64,000 bases of DNA from Myxococcales bacterium (GCA_019637115.1 JAHBWH010000015.1:1-64000); one strand, 5' to 3'; shown: positions 19,896 through 30,343, counted from the stretch's first letter. The notes: generated from the letters alone by a model not told the origin. Numbers and translations are program-made.

Positions 19896-20308
19896 CGCCT
19901 CTGCTCCACCGACACCGAGACGACACCTCTCGGTCACGCGGCGAAACCTAGGTGGCGCGTTTGTCGCCAATGTGACGTGGCCGCAACACATGGCGACGAA
20001 CGCACACGCGCGCGTCACGCTCCCGTCACACGATCTGAGACGTCGGCACCCACGAGCCCCGTCATCACGAGGGAATTGGCGAGTACACGGTCTCGGGAGG
20101 GTCCGCGGGCTCCGTGACGCCCGTGACGAACGAAGCCTCGAAGCGACACCGTACCGGCGAGGATTTGGCGGCGCTCGGCGGTCCGAATCGACGAGGACAT
20201 GCAGAGCCTATTCGAGGAGATCGGCCGAAGCCGGTCGGGCCGCCGAGCGGCCCCGAGGACCGGCGCAAACGGATCGTCAAATCCGCCGAGCACCACTATT
20301 CTTCGGCC
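19896..20308. promoter_or_regulatory. Divergent intergenic region, porin and cysteine-rich lipoprotein
   Basis: About 410 bp without a gene. It is less GC-rich than its surroundings near 19960-20050 (TTTGTCGCCAATGTGACG, ACACATGG, GTCACACGAT), where the divergent promoters probably lie. No clear operator or terminator is seen. Confidence 0.4.
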
Positions 20309-21280
20309 GTGCGAACCCTCCTTCTTCTGGGCCTCAGCCTCTTGGTCGCGTGCGCCAGCGGCGAGAACGACCCCCGACGGCCTGACGGCGGCACGACGGA
20401 AGACGGCGGAATGACGGCGGATGCGGCGCCCGATGCGCCCCCCGGCGCCTGCACGGGGCAGCCGGACGGGACCCCCTGCGACGCGGACGGGGATGGGTGC
20501 ACGATGGATCTCTGCCGCGGGGGCCGCTGCGTGACCGAGGGCGTCGCGAGCTGTGACGACGGCCACGCCTGCACCCGCGACTCCTGCCGCTCGACGGGGC
20601 CCTCGACCTACACCTGCGACCGTCAGGTCACCGAGGGATGCTTCGTGGGCGACGCTTGCGTGGCCGAGGGTGTGACGAACCCGGTCGCGACCTGTCAGGT
20701 CTGTGACACGGCGGAGCCAACGCGGTGGACCGAGCGCACCGGGGCCTGCGACGACGGCGACGCCTGCACCGAGGGCGACACGTGCACCGGCGGCCACTGC
20801 GTCGGCACGCCGCGCGTCGACGACTACGAGCCGAACGACACCCGGTCGGCCGCGCGCTCGATCGGCAGCGTGAACGACAACGAGAGCTTCCCGAAGGGGA
20901 CCATCATCGGGACGCTCTTCCCGGCCGCCGACGTCGACTGGTACCGCTACCGCGACAACGACACCGCGCTCGGCGCGATCTTCCCGCGCGCGGAGCTGGT
21001 CGACATCCCGGAGGGCTCCAACTACGACCTCTGCGCCTACGCGATCTGCACCACGGGCGCGACGCCGACGGTCGCTTGCCGCACCGGCGCACCCTCGACG
21101 CTCGAGGGGCTACCCGGCTGCTGCAGCCGCAGCGCCGGCAACGCGAGCGAGACCGTCCGCCTCGACCCGAGCTGCCCGGGGACCAGCAACGACTCGGTTG
21201 ACGTCTTCGTCTTGGTCGAGAAGGCGGTCGGACCGACGTCGTGCGAGCTCTCCTACCGCCTCCGCTGGGGCGACGACTGA
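20309..21280 (+). CDS. Cysteine-rich lipoprotein with a PPC-like C-terminal domain
   Basis: 323 aa from the GTG at 20309, chosen for the lipoprotein signal (LLLLGLSLLVACASG). Residues ~20-50 are Asp/Gly/Ala-rich. Residues ~45-165 carry repeated Cys modules (CTGQPDGTPCDADGDGC, CDDGHACTRDSC, CDDGDACTEGDTCTGGHC) common in myxobacterial surface proteins. From ~170, DYEPNDTRSAARSIG followed by ADVDWYRYRDND resembles bacterial pre-peptidase C-terminal (PPC) domains. It is probably surface-exposed and its ligand is unknown. It is divergent from the porin. Confidence 0.75.
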   Translation: MRTLLLLGLSLLVACASGENDPRRPDGGTTEDGGMTADAAPDAPPGACTGQPDGTPCDADGDGCTMDLCRGGRCVTEGVASCDDGHACTRDSCRSTGPSTYTCDRQVTEGCFVGDACVAEGVTNPVATCQVCDTAEPTRWTERTGACDDGDACTEGDTCTGGHCVGTPRVDDYEPNDTRSAARSIGSVNDNESFPKGTIIGTLFPAADVDWYRYRDNDTALGAIFPRAELVDIPEGSNYDLCAYAICTTGATPTVACRTGAPSTLEGLPGCCSRSAGNASETVRLDPSCPGTSNDSVDVFVLVEKAVGPTSCELSYRLRWGDD

Positions 21281-21449
21281 GCACTGCCCTGGCGCCGCGC
21301 GTGGGCGCCGACCGCGACCCCAGTGACGACGCCGTGCCCCGCGCTCAACCGGCGCGCACCGCGACGTTGCAAGCGTCCGCGAGCGACCGCGAAGCGGGCG
21401 CGCGACCCCTCGCGCCCGGGTTGGTTCGGTGGCGCATCGCGAGGCGCCG

Positions 21450-22625
21450 TCACTCGAGGACACAGCGGACGCCGCCGAGATCCATCTCGGCGATGCACTC
21501 GTTGCAGGCGTTGCAACGCGTGCGCTCGAGCTCGCCTCGCGCCATCCGCGTGGGGAGGTCCGGATCGGCGAGGAGCGCGCGGCCGAGGACGACGAAGTCG
21601 AAGCCTTCCCGGCGCGCCGTCTCGATCGACGCGCGGGAGACGAGCCCGCCGAGGAGCGCGACCGGCATCGACACGGCCGCGCGGAGCTGCCGCGCGAGAG
21701 GCAGGAAGAACGCCTCCTCGAAGGGATAGGGGCGAAGGATGAGCTTGCCGAGGACGCGCATGCCGAGCCGCGAGAGCCGCTCTGGCTGTGCGGCCGCCAT
21801 CCGCGCGAGCGGGAGCCCGCCACGCAACAAGAAGAAGGGGGTGCGGCTCGTGAAGCCGCCGCTCGGCACCAGGAGATCGACGTGCCCGCTCGCCTCGAGC
21901 GCGCGCGCGATCTCGATCGCGCCCTCGATCTCGAGGCCTCCTGCGAACCCGTCGGCGAGGTTCGTCTTGGCAAGCACCGCGCGGTCGGGCCCGACCGCGC
22001 GCCGCACGCGCTCGAGCACCGCGAGCGGCAACGCGAGGCGGCGGTCGGGCGAGCCGCCCCAGCGGTCCTGGCGGCGGTTCGTGGCGGGAGAGAGGAATTG
22101 GCTGAGGAGATAGCCGTGGCCAAGGTGCACCTCGACGGCGTCGAAGCCGAGCTCGGCGGCCCGCGCCGCCGCGTCGCCGAAGGCCTCGATGACCGCCTCG
22201 ACGTCGGCGTCGCTCATCGCGCGCGCGAGGGGCACCCCGGAGGAGGCCCCGTAGGCGTTGAGCGCCCATGAAGGTCCGCGCGGACCGCGACCGTCGGGTC
22301 CGCGGAGCTTGCTGAAGAAGCCGGCGTGTCCGAGCTGGAGCGAGCAGAGCGCGCCTTCGTCGTGCACACGCGCCACGAGCTCGCGCAGCACGGGGCGCGA
22401 GCTGGGTCCGAGCTGGAGCTGGTCCCCGAACGTCCGACCGCCGGGGTGGACGGCGCAATAGGCGACCGTGGTCATCCCGACGCCGCCGCGCGCGAGGCCG
22501 ATGTGGTGCTCGACGAGCGCGGATGAGGCGACGCCGCCCGGGCTCATGCCCTCGTAGGTGGCGGCCTTGATCAGGCGGTTGCGAAGGCGAAGTGGGCCGA
22601 GCGCGGCGGGCTCGAAGGCGTCCAT
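21450..22625 (-). CDS. NADH:flavin oxidoreductase, Old Yellow Enzyme family
   Basis: 391 aa forming an FMN TIM barrel. Seen: [17 protein letters not shown] at the start, [27 protein letters not shown] with [10 protein letters not shown], and near the end [14 protein letters not shown] and [14 protein letters not shown]. The C-terminus has CNACNEC and a final Cys (GGVRC), the arrangement that binds a 4Fe-4S cluster in 2,4-dienoyl-CoA-reductase-type members. However, the usual extra FAD/NADH domains are missing, so the protein stops after the cluster motif. It reduces activated C=C bonds in family members; the true substrate is unknown. Confidence 0.92.
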   Translation of the reverse strand: MDAFEPAALGPLRLRNRLIKAATYEGMSPGGVASSALVEHHIGLARGGVGMTTVAYCAVHPGGRTFGDQLQLGPSSRPVLRELVARVHDEGALCSLQLGHAGFFSKLRGPDGRGPRGPSWALNAYGASSGVPLARAMSDADVEAVIEAFGDAAARAAELGFDAVEVHLGHGYLLSQFLSPATNRRQDRWGGSPDRRLALPLAVLERVRRAVGPDRAVLAKTNLADGFAGGLEIEGAIEIARALEASGHVDLLVPSGGFTSRTPFFLLRGGLPLARMAAAQPERLSRLGMRVLGKLILRPYPFEEAFFLPLARQLRAAVSMPVALLGGLVSRASIETARREGFDFVVLGRALLADPDLPTRMARGELERTRCNACNECIAEMDLGGVRCVLE

Positions 22626-22668
22626 GGCGCGATCGTATCGTATCCGTCATACCCGGGTGCCGCCGACG

Positions 22669-22804
<136 letters not shown>

Positions 22805-22859
22805 TGCTCGCCACGCGCGCTGGTAGACGTGGACGTGATCACATCTCCGCGTGGCTCAC

Positions 22860-22963
22860 GGCGGGGGACACGCCCCGCCACACCGGCGCGGCGCTGATGG
22901 GGCTGTAACTTCGTGACAGCCCCATCGGCCTTGACGGTGTGGCGAGGCGTGTCCTCCCCCGCC
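22860..22963. repeat. Large inverted repeat (~47-bp arms, 9-bp centre)
   Basis: The arm GGCGGGGG...ACACGCC-CGCCACACCG...GATGGGGCTGT at 22860-22906 pairs with 22916-22963 around AACTTCGTG. Mismatches and 1-3-bp indels are few. There is no ORF inside and no T-tract. Near it, CGTTCGATGGAC recurs directly at 22969 and 23117, and 23013-23042 holds a smaller inverted repeat (TCGTGGGAC/GTCCCACGA). It could be a MITE remnant, a cruciform or a structured RNA. Confidence 0.85.
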
Positions 22964-23348
22964 TATCCGTTCGATGGACCTTCGGGTCTCCCGGTGCCCT
23001 TCGCGGTCGTGGGACTCGCGTTGCTCCCGGTCCCACGAGGCGCGGACGACGGCTCTGCGCCCCCGGATTCGCACGAGCGACCTCCGACGATGAAGCGCGC
23101 CCGGTGCCTTCGGACGTTCGATGGACATCACGCCTAGAAATAGAAAGTAGGGTCGGAGGCGAGCGCCGTCGTGAGCTGCGCGCACGACAGCGCTCGCAGG
23201 GTTCGACCTGCGCGAGTTGGCAACGTCCCGTGTCGAGAGTGCGGCGGTCTCCCGGGCTGGAGCATGGGCTCGCCCGCTCCGCGCTGAGGCGCTGCGCTTT
23301 GCAGGTGGGTCGACACGCCGTCCGGTCGGCAGACACCACGCGGCGCAG

Positions 23349-23495
23349 ACACGCGGACGCGGACGCCGACACGGACGCCGACACGGACGCCGACGGACGC
23401 CGACACGGACGCCGACACGGACGCCGACACGGACGCCGACACGGACGCCGACACGGACGCCGACACGGACGCCGACACGGACGCCGACACGGACG
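23349..23495. repeat. 12-bp array (GGACGCCGACAC), ~12 units
   Basis: Very regular dodecamers with one deletion near 23392. It is part of a 1.1-kb gene-free block (22626-23920) between the divergent OYE and SDR genes. Confidence 0.95.
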
Positions 23496-23579
23496 AAGGC
23501 AGACTCGGTCCGTGTCCGGCTTCGGCTTCGGCTCCGTGTCCGACTCCGCAACGCTCCTGGTACACGTGCGTGCCCGTCC

Positions 23580-23667
23580 ACGTTCACGTTCACGTTCACG
23601 TTCACGTTCACGTTCACGTTCACGTGCGCGTGCCCGTGCGCGTGCCCGTGCGCGTGCCCGTGCGCGA
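23580..23667. repeat. Hexamer array (GTTCAC) grading into GCGCGTGCCCGT units
   Basis: About nine GTTCAC units, then a 12-bp GCGCGTGCCCGT unit four times. It lies in the same gene-free block as the arrays on either side but with a different unit. Confidence 0.93.
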
Positions 23668-23769
23668 CCAGAGACGTCCGTCGGGGTTCCGCGGGGGATA
23701 GAAAGCCAAGAACTCTGACCACAGCGAAGCGCGGCTTCTTCCCACGACTCCGACTCCGACCCGTAATCC

Positions 23770-23866
23770 GACACGGACGCGGACGCGGACACGGACGCGG
23801 ACACGGACGCGGACACGGACGCGGACACGGACGCGGACACGGACGCGGACACGGACGCGGACACGA
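23770..23866. repeat. 12-bp array (GGACGCGGACAC), ~8 units
   Basis: Unit GGACGCGGACAC differs by two bases from the array at 23349. It ends ~55 bp before the SDR start, so it sits within or next to that promoter. Confidence 0.94.
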
Positions 23867-23920
23867 ACGAGGACGCCCAATCCGCCGACGCGGCGCTCGG
23901 GTCCGTGTAGGCTCCCTCCC

Positions 23921-24742
23921 GTGAAGACGCTGAAGGACAAGGTCGTTGTGATCACAGGCGCGGGCGGCGGGATCGGCGCGGCGCTGGCGCGACGGATGCA
24001 CGCCGGCGGCGCGCGCGTCGTGCTCGTGGATCTGGAGCGCGGCGCGATCGACGCGCTCGCCGATGAGCTGCCCGGCGCGCAGGCGCGCGCGCTCGACGTC
24101 GCCGACGTCGATGGTTGGCGCGCGCTCGCGCTCGAGGTCGCGGACCTCGGAGGCGCGGACGTGCTCGTGAACAACGCGGGCATCACCATCCTCGGCGCGT
24201 TCGAGCAGCAGAGCCTCGAGGATCTCGACCGCATCGTCGGCGTGAATCTCCGCGGGGTCCTCTACGGCAGCCGCGTCTTCCTCACGCAGCTCGTCGAGCG
24301 CCGCGGCCAGCTCGTGAACGTCTCGAGCCTCGCGGGCCGCGTGGCGTTCCCCTACCAATCGTCCTACTGCGCGACGAAGTTCGCCGTCCGCGGCCTCGGC
24401 GCAGCGCTCCGGCTCGAGCTCGCGCCGCGCGGCGTCGGCGTCACCACGGTGTTGCCGGGGGCGGTCGCGACGCGCTTGCTCGAGCGCGCGCACAGCTACG
24501 ACGGCCGCGCCTCGCAGAAGATGGCCGAGCTGATGCTCGCGCACGGCACCCCGCCCGAACGCGTCGCGGCGCGGGTCGTGCGCGCGATCCTCCGCGACGA
24601 AGCGGAGGTGATCGTCGGCTGGGACGCCCACGTCGCGACCGCGCTCGCTTCGGTCGCCCCCGCGGCGCTCCGCTTCGCGCTGGGGTCGGGGTTTCGGGTC
24701 CGCTCCGGCCGCCGCCCCGCCCGCGTCGACGAAGCCCGCTGA
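23921..24742 (+). CDS. Short-chain dehydrogenase/reductase
   Basis: 273 aa from a GTG at 23921. Classical SDR hallmarks: cofactor motif TGAGGGIG (residues 12-19), NNAG (~87), active-site SS in VNVSSLAGR, and YCATK (the catalytic Tyr and Lys). Asp in VVLVDLERG at the end of strand 2 favours NAD over NADP. The C-terminal ~25 residues are Arg/Ala-rich. Substrate unknown. The upstream region is filled by arrays, leaving little room for ordinary regulation. Confidence 0.93.
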   Translation: MKTLKDKVVVITGAGGGIGAALARRMHAGGARVVLVDLERGAIDALADELPGAQARALDVADVDGWRALALEVADLGGADVLVNNAGITILGAFEQQSLEDLDRIVGVNLRGVLYGSRVFLTQLVERRGQLVNVSSLAGRVAFPYQSSYCATKFAVRGLGAALRLELAPRGVGVTTVLPGAVATRLLERAHSYDGRASQKMAELMLAHGTPPERVAARVVRAILRDEAEVIVGWDAHVATALASVAPAALRFALGSGFRVRSGRRPARVDEAR

Positions 24743-24874
24743 CATCCTCGCGGGGCCAGCTCGGAAGGGTGAGAGCCACGCCGTGGGTCGAAGGGTCCGG
24801 GGCGCAGCCTCGCGCGCCTCGCCTCGTCGGGCTCGACAGACTCGGCCAAGCACGCGACCTTCGCAGCGTCCGCG

Positions 24875-27800
24875 ATGCCCACCCCCCTCGAACGACTCGC
24901 CGAGCTTCCGCCGGAGGAACAACGACGTCGGGTCGCCGAAGAGCGTACGCTCCGAGGGCCGCTCGTGTCACTGCCCGACCTTCGCGCGCTCACGCCAGAG
25001 GTCGCGCACGCGCTCGGCATGATCGCGCTTGCGCGCGGCCTCGCCGTCGAACCTCGGGTCGCCGACCTCGATCCCGCGGTCCGAGCGCCGTGGGACTGCG
25101 CGTTGCTCGCGCTCGATCCGAGCGCCTCGATGAGCGACGAGGCGCTGGAGCGGGCGCTCGCGTCGTGGCCCCACGACGACGTCCCCATGCCCGCGAGGCT
25201 GATCGCGCGGTGCGCCGCCCACCCTGCGGAGCTCATCGCGCTCGCGGCGATCACCGGAGCCCGGGCGGCCGTACGCGCGTTCGCGCTCGCCCCCCGCGAC
25301 GCGATCGGGGTCGTCGAGCCGCTCGCGAAACATTCGAGCGCACGCTGCCGCTGGGCGCTCGCGCGCGCTCTCCGCGCTTGGCCGACGGCGGACCGGAGCC
25401 GAGTGGCAGCGACGCTCGCGGGCGACACCGACGCGGTCGTCGTCCGCGACACGTGCCCATCGCTTTTCGACCTCGACCTACTGCGCGGGATCGCGACGCG
25501 CTCCAGCCTCTCGAGCGAAGCACGAGCAGCCGCGTGGGCCCGCCTCGCCGCGCTCGGCGACCACGAGACGCTCGCCGCGCTCCTCGAGCTCCCCACTGAT
25601 GACCCGTGCGTGCGATGGGGCTGTGCCCGCGCTGCGCTCGTCGCGTTCCACCGCCGCGGCGTCTTCGTGCGCGAGACGCAGATCTCGGCCCTTCTGGCGT
25701 TCTTTGGCGCCGACCCAGGCTTCGAGCCCGAGACCCTCGTTCGCCTGATCTTCACGTGCCGCCACGCGTTCGTGCGGGCCTGCGCGGCGATCGACGCGAA
25801 CGACCCGCTCTGGGCTCGCCTCGCGCCTGCGGTCGCCGAGTGCGAGGGCGACGGCGCGACCGAGCTCGCGTGTGAGCGACTCGGCGAGACGAGCGACCCG
25901 GAGATCGTGGACGCGCTCTTGCGCGCGAGTCGGCGCGCGCGAGACATGCCCGAGCAGGTGCTGCTCGGCTTCCTCACGACCCACCCCGAGGCGGCCTTGG
26001 AGGCGCTCGCCCTGCACGGGACCGAGGCGACCGTCCGCGCGATCGTGCGCGAGCTCGCCGATCCGCTCGCGTTCGGCGCTGCCCGCGCCGCGGCCGTCCA
26101 CGCGGCGTGGCGCACGACTGACGATCGCGTTTTGCTGGCCGACCGGCTCGACCCACTCGATCTCGATCCCGAGTGGCTCCGCGCCGCGGTCGATCCTCGG
26201 CTCGTCGAGATCTTGCTCGCTCGCCTCGCGGACGCGCCCGCGCTCGTTCGCCTCGAAACGGTCGCCCGCGTCGCCGATCGTCGCCACGCGTCCGTGATCG
26301 AGGCGCTCTTTCGCGAGGCCCTTCAGGACGAGCTCCGCTTCGACCCACGAAGACGCCCCCGCGGGCACCTCACCCGCTGGGAAGCCGAGGAAGCGGCCGC
26401 AGCGTACGGTGCACACCTCGTGGCCCTCGGCCGACGCTTCTCCCCCTGGGCACCAGAGAGCGCGGACGAGCTACTCCGCGTGTTCGCGCTTCGCTGGCTG
26501 GACGAGGCGCCGAGCGAGGACGTCGAGGTCGCGTTGCTCGGGATCCTCCGACGCGCACGGGTGCTCGACGCGCACCTCCCGAAGCTGCATCGGAGGTGGC
26601 GGGATCGCCGCCCGACCACGCGGCGAGCCGCGATGGAGATGCTCCTGGACGGTGCCGACGCGGGCGGCCTCGAGCTCTCGCTGTGTCAGCTCGCCGCGAC
26701 CGCCGACGACGAGCCGACACTCCGACAAGCGCTTCGCGCGATCGGCGTGCTCGACGCGACGTGGGCAGAGCCCTTCGCGCGGGCTGCTCTGGAGCACCCG
26801 AACATGAACGTGAAGAAGACCGCCGCCGAGGCGCTCGCGGTGGTCGGCGACGCAGAGAGCGTCGAGGCGCTCATCGGTTGGCTCTCGCGCCACGACAACC
26901 CCGGACTTCGCGTGTCGCTGCTCGCGGCGCTCGATCGCGCCGCTGGCGACGCGGCGGACGCGACGCTCTTCGACGCATGGTGCTCGTCGCAGGGTCGTTC
27001 CCGAGAGCTCCTCACCCACGCGTTCGATCGACGCCTCGGCCTCGCAGACTTGCGCAGGCTCGTTCACCGCGACGAGGCGCGCGAGCTCGTGGACGCCGCG
27101 TTGGCGGGAGCCCTCACCCTCCACGACGCCACCGCCTCAGCGCTACGCGACGCGCTCGGACTCGATCAAGGGCCGCGGGAGCTCGAGGCGCGCGAGGCGC
27201 CGGCGCTCGACGCGCTCACTCGGCGCGGCTTCTCCCTCGCGCGCGCGCAGGAGGCGGTCGCCGAGGCCGAGGCGCGCGGAGACCACGCTGCGCTCGACGC
27301 GGCGATCCGCGGACGAGCCCCGGAGTGGATCACCGCCGCGCTCGACGTCTCGTCGAGTCCGACCGAAGCCCCCCTCGGAGCCGCCATGGGCGCAGCGGTG
27401 CTGCGCGCGCTGGAGGTCCCTACCCCTCACGACGCAGCGGTCGTCGAGCTCATCGCGCGCCACGGCGCGGCCGCTCCCAGCGCGTCGTTCCGACTCGCCT
27501 CGCGGGTCGACGTGGCGTTCCGCGAGGCGGCGATCGCGGGCGCGCGCGCGCTCCCGCCGACGCCGGCTGGGGGGCTCTCGCGGTGGAACGCCCTCGGCGC
27601 GCTGGGGGCCATCCGAACGCGCGACGACGTCGCGCGTTGCGTCGACGACGCGCGACTCGCGGGAGTGGAGCACGAGCTCGCGTTCCTGACGACAGCGCTC
27701 GGCCTGGACGCCTGCACCGCGGAGCGCGCCCGCGACGAGCTCTCGCGCTGGTGGGACGAGCGCCCTCGTCTCCAGGAGGCGCAGGAACCGGCTCGGGCGC

Positions 27801-28741
27801 CGAGCCCCGAACGGGTCGCGCGATGGCTGCGCGATCCGGTGCGCGCAGCCGAAGCAGCGCTCCAGGTGCTCGCTCGCGCCGACCTCCGCTCGCTGCTCCC
27901 CGAGGTCTTGTCCCTCCACCTCGACGGGGCGCTCGCCCTCCACACCCCCGAGAAGCTGGGCCCGATCCTGCGCGAGTGGCCGTCCGACGCCGAACGCGCT
28001 GCGCGCGCGGTCACGCTGCTCGCCAGCGTCCCCGCGCATCGCCGGCGTGCCTTCGCCCCGGGTTGGCTCGAGGCGTGGACGCGGGGTGAGGCTTGGGCCA
28101 GCGACGCGCTGGCGAGCCTCGCGGCGTCCGAGCGCGTCGCGCTGGTCGCGGATCGCGTCGCCCACGAGCCCGGTCTCGCCGACGTGTTGGCGCTCGGCGT
28201 CACGTCGAACGTCGATCGTCTCCGCCTCGCCTCCTTCCTCGGCGCGTCGAGCGCAGCCCACGCGGGGGACCAGGAGACAAAGCCCACCTCGGTCGAAGAG
28301 TGGCTGGACGAGGCGCGGCGCCGCCGCGGCCGCCACGCGGCGCGCGCGGTCCGCGCGCTCGCGGACGCGAAGGCCATCGACGCATTGGTCGAGCTGGCCT
28401 CGCACGCGGACGCGCACGTGCGACGAGCGGCGCTGCGTCACCTCCGAAAGCTCGCGCCCAAGGAGCGCTACTACGAGGTCGCGACGGCGACCTTGGAGGG
28501 GGAGCCACGCGCGGAGCTACGCCGGACGCTCGTGCGTTCACTCGGCCACGCACGGCACCGCGCCGCGCTGCCACGCATCGTCGAGCTCGTCCTCGACCCC
28601 GATGCGAGCGTCGCCCGCGCAGCGCGCGACGCGCTGATCGCGGTGGGGGAGCCGGCGCGCGCGCTGGTGATCAAGGCCCGCGCGCGCGCGCGCCCTGATC
28701 GCCGGGCCGCCTACGACGACCTCGTCGCGAAGCTCACTTGA
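24875..28741 (+). CDS. Very large HEAT-like repeat protein
   Basis: 1288 aa with no signal peptide or membrane segment. It is almost wholly helical and rich in Ala/Leu/Arg/Asp, with recurring helix pairs such as DEPTLRQALRAIGVLDATWAE, NMNVKKTAAEALAVVGDAES, NPGLRVSLLAALDRAAGD and, near the C-terminus, DAHVRRAALRHLRKLAPKE and DASVARAARDALIAVGEPA. These are HEAT/phycocyanin-lyase-type repeats. Such solenoids act as protein-binding scaffolds. No enzymatic motif is seen. It begins 132 bp after the SDR stop on the same strand. Function unknown. Confidence 0.8.
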   Translation: MPTPLERLAELPPEEQRRRVAEERTLRGPLVSLPDLRALTPEVAHALGMIALARGLAVEPRVADLDPAVRAPWDCALLALDPSASMSDEALERALASWPHDDVPMPARLIARCAAHPAELIALAAITGARAAVRAFALAPRDAIGVVEPLAKHSSARCRWALARALRAWPTADRSRVAATLAGDTDAVVVRDTCPSLFDLDLLRGIATRSSLSSEARAAAWARLAALGDHETLAALLELPTDDPCVRWGCARAALVAFHRRGVFVRETQISALLAFFGADPGFEPETLVRLIFTCRHAFVRACAAIDANDPLWARLAPAVAECEGDGATELACERLGETSDPEIVDALLRASRRARDMPEQVLLGFLTTHPEAALEALALHGTEATVRAIVRELADPLAFGAARAAAVHAAWRTTDDRVLLADRLDPLDLDPEWLRAAVDPRLVEILLARLADAPALVRLETVARVADRRHASVIEALFREALQDELRFDPRRRPRGHLTRWEAEEAAAAYGAHLVALGRRFSPWAPESADELLRVFALRWLDEAPSEDVEVALLGILRRARVLDAHLPKLHRRWRDRRPTTRRAAMEMLLDGADAGGLELSLCQLAATADDEPTLRQALRAIGVLDATWAEPFARAALEHPNMNVKKTAAEALAVVGDAESVEALIGWLSRHDNPGLRVSLLAALDRAAGDAADATLFDAWCSSQGRSRELLTHAFDRRLGLADLRRLVHRDEARELVDAALAGALTLHDATASALRDALGLDQGPRELEAREAPALDALTRRGFSLARAQEAVAEAEARGDHAALDAAIRGRAPEWITAALDVSSSPTEAPLGAAMGAAVLRALEVPTPHDAAVVELIARHGAAAPSASFRLASRVDVAFREAAIAGARALPPTPAGGLSRWNALGALGAIRTRDDVARCVDDARLAGVEHELAFLTTALGLDACTAERARDELSRWWDERPRLQEAQEPARAPSPERVARWLRDPVRAAEAALQVLARADLRSLLPEVLSLHLDGALALHTPEKLGPILREWPSDAERAARAVTLLASVPAHRRRAFAPGWLEAWTRGEAWASDALASLAASERVALVADRVAHEPGLADVLALGVTSNVDRLRLASFLGASSAAHAGDQETKPTSVEEWLDEARRRRGRHAARAVRALADAKAIDALVELASHADAHVRRAALRHLRKLAPKERYYEVATATLEGEPRAELRRTLVRSLGHARHRAALPRIVELVLDPDASVARAARDALIAVGEPARALVIKARARARPDRRAAYDDLVAKLT

Positions 28742-28930
28742 ATACCCCCGCGGACGATGTCTTCGACGTGGCGACGCCTCGGGCCAGGACGTCGAAGCCC
28801 TCGGAGTGCGAGATGTCCCCTGCCGGCGCCCTTTACTCCACCGACGAGCCGCCCCATGACCCTCGTATTCCTGACCAACGCGCATGCTCGCGCGTCGTCC
28901 TCGCGACCCCTCGCCACCGTCGGACTCCTC

Positions 28931-30196
28931 ATGACCCGCGTCGCCCTCCTGCTCGCCCTCGCGCTCCCGCTGACCGCCCCCCTTTCGGTGCTGGCGCAGC
29001 CACCCGCCGACCCCTCGGCCGCCAACCAAGCCTCGGACCCCAGCGCGCTCGGCGAAGGAAACGACGATGACGGAGCTCCTGCCGAGAGTGAGCGCGCCGA
29101 GGCCCCCACGCCCGCGGAGCCCGTCGCGCTCGACGAAGTGCCTCCGCCGCCCGGCCCCGAGACGCTCCCCTCGTCCCAGGGCTGGTCCATCGGGCGCTGG
29201 CTCGTTCGCTCTGGGGGCTACGAGGCGGCCGCTTTCGTGCTCGCCGATCCACGCGTGCTGGTCACCGCGGCCTCCGCGATCCGCAACGGTAGCCCGCTGC
29301 GCGCGCGCAACCCGGAGACGGGGGTCGAGGTCTCGGCCGAGCTGATCGCCCTGGACCTCGAGGCCGGGCTGGCGCTCGTCCGGGCCGATGCCGAGCTCGA
29401 GGCGCCGCGCCCGACCGGGCCAACACCGCGGCTCGGCGACCGCGTCGTCCACCAGGGGACGGCGCCCACCTCGAGCGGTCGAGGCGGCGGGGAGCGTTGG
29501 AGCCTCGTGCTCGCCGCGCGCGGCCCCTACCTCGCGCTCGCGCCCATCTGCCAGACCGCCACGCCGGTCTTCGACGTCGAAGGTCGCGTCGTCGCGATCT
29601 GCACGGGCAACGATCGCGCGCTCGCGGCCTCCGCGCTCGTCGAGCGCGCGAGCCCGGACGCCGAGCCGATCGCGCGCAGCGCGTGGCGCGGTCGCTTCGG
29701 CTTCGACCTCCGCTACCGCGTGCAGCCCGACTACGAGGGTGTGCTCAACGGCGAGCTCGGCTTCGGCCTCGTGGGCTGGGACCGCCTCGGCTTCGCGCTC
29801 CGCGCTGGCGTCGCGGGCGGCGCCGAGGAGCGGGGGAACACGGGCGTCCGCCTCCGCGCGCGCCTCGAGATCACCGGTGAGGTGCAGCTCCACCACGCAT
29901 TCCGCGCCTTCAACATCCCGATGCGCTTCGTCCTCGGCGCGGGCGCCGTCTTCCGCGCGCAGGAGCGGCGCGTGACGGAGACGTTCGCGCAGCTGGAGCC
30001 GGGGTGCGACGCGACGATGGAGTCGTGCGCCATCGACATCGTCGAGCAGACGACGACGACCCACCGCTACCGCGTGTTGCCGAGCGCCCGCGTCGAGCTG
30101 AACCTCGGGGGCCTCGCGCTCTCCTACACCGTCGCGCTCGACTACGACGAGTGGCGCGCCTCGACCCACTCGCTCGGCGTCGGCTTCATCTTCTGA
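28931..30196 (+). CDS. Exported pseudoprotease domain fused to a beta-barrel
   Basis: 421 aa from the ATG at 28931, which begins a signal peptide ending PLSVLAQ. After an acidic, Pro/Ala-rich linker (~25-80), residues ~85-230 resemble a trypsin/HtrA-like fold, but all three catalytic sites look replaced: VTAASAI where VTNAHVI is expected, EAGLALV for the D-x-A-L strand, and TATPVFDVEGRVVAI in place of GNSGGPLF. From ~235, alternating strands (FGFDLRYRVQPDYEG, LGFALRAGVAGGAEE, VGFIF at the end) suggest an outer-membrane barrel with a terminal aromatic Phe. It may be a surface receptor or scaffold. An alternative ATG upstream (28757) lacks a signal peptide. Confidence 0.72.
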   Translation: MTRVALLLALALPLTAPLSVLAQPPADPSAANQASDPSALGEGNDDDGAPAESERAEAPTPAEPVALDEVPPPPGPETLPSSQGWSIGRWLVRSGGYEAAAFVLADPRVLVTAASAIRNGSPLRARNPETGVEVSAELIALDLEAGLALVRADAELEAPRPTGPTPRLGDRVVHQGTAPTSSGRGGGERWSLVLAARGPYLALAPICQTATPVFDVEGRVVAICTGNDRALAASALVERASPDAEPIARSAWRGRFGFDLRYRVQPDYEGVLNGELGFGLVGWDRLGFALRAGVAGGAEERGNTGVRLRARLEITGEVQLHHAFRAFNIPMRFVLGAGAVFRAQERRVTETFAQLEPGCDATMESCAIDIVEQTTTTHRYRVLPSARVELNLGGLALSYTVALDYDEWRASTHSLGVGFIF

Positions 30197-30343
30197 CGAG
30201 CCCGCAACGGGCGCCTCGCGGATTCGTGGAGCTTCGCGGAGTTCGTGCGCTCCGCGTCGCACGACTCCGCTTCGAGCCATGCCCCGTGGGAGACTGGCGA
30301 CCCGACGACTGCCCCTCATCGGAAGCCGAGGAGAGCCTTCGAC

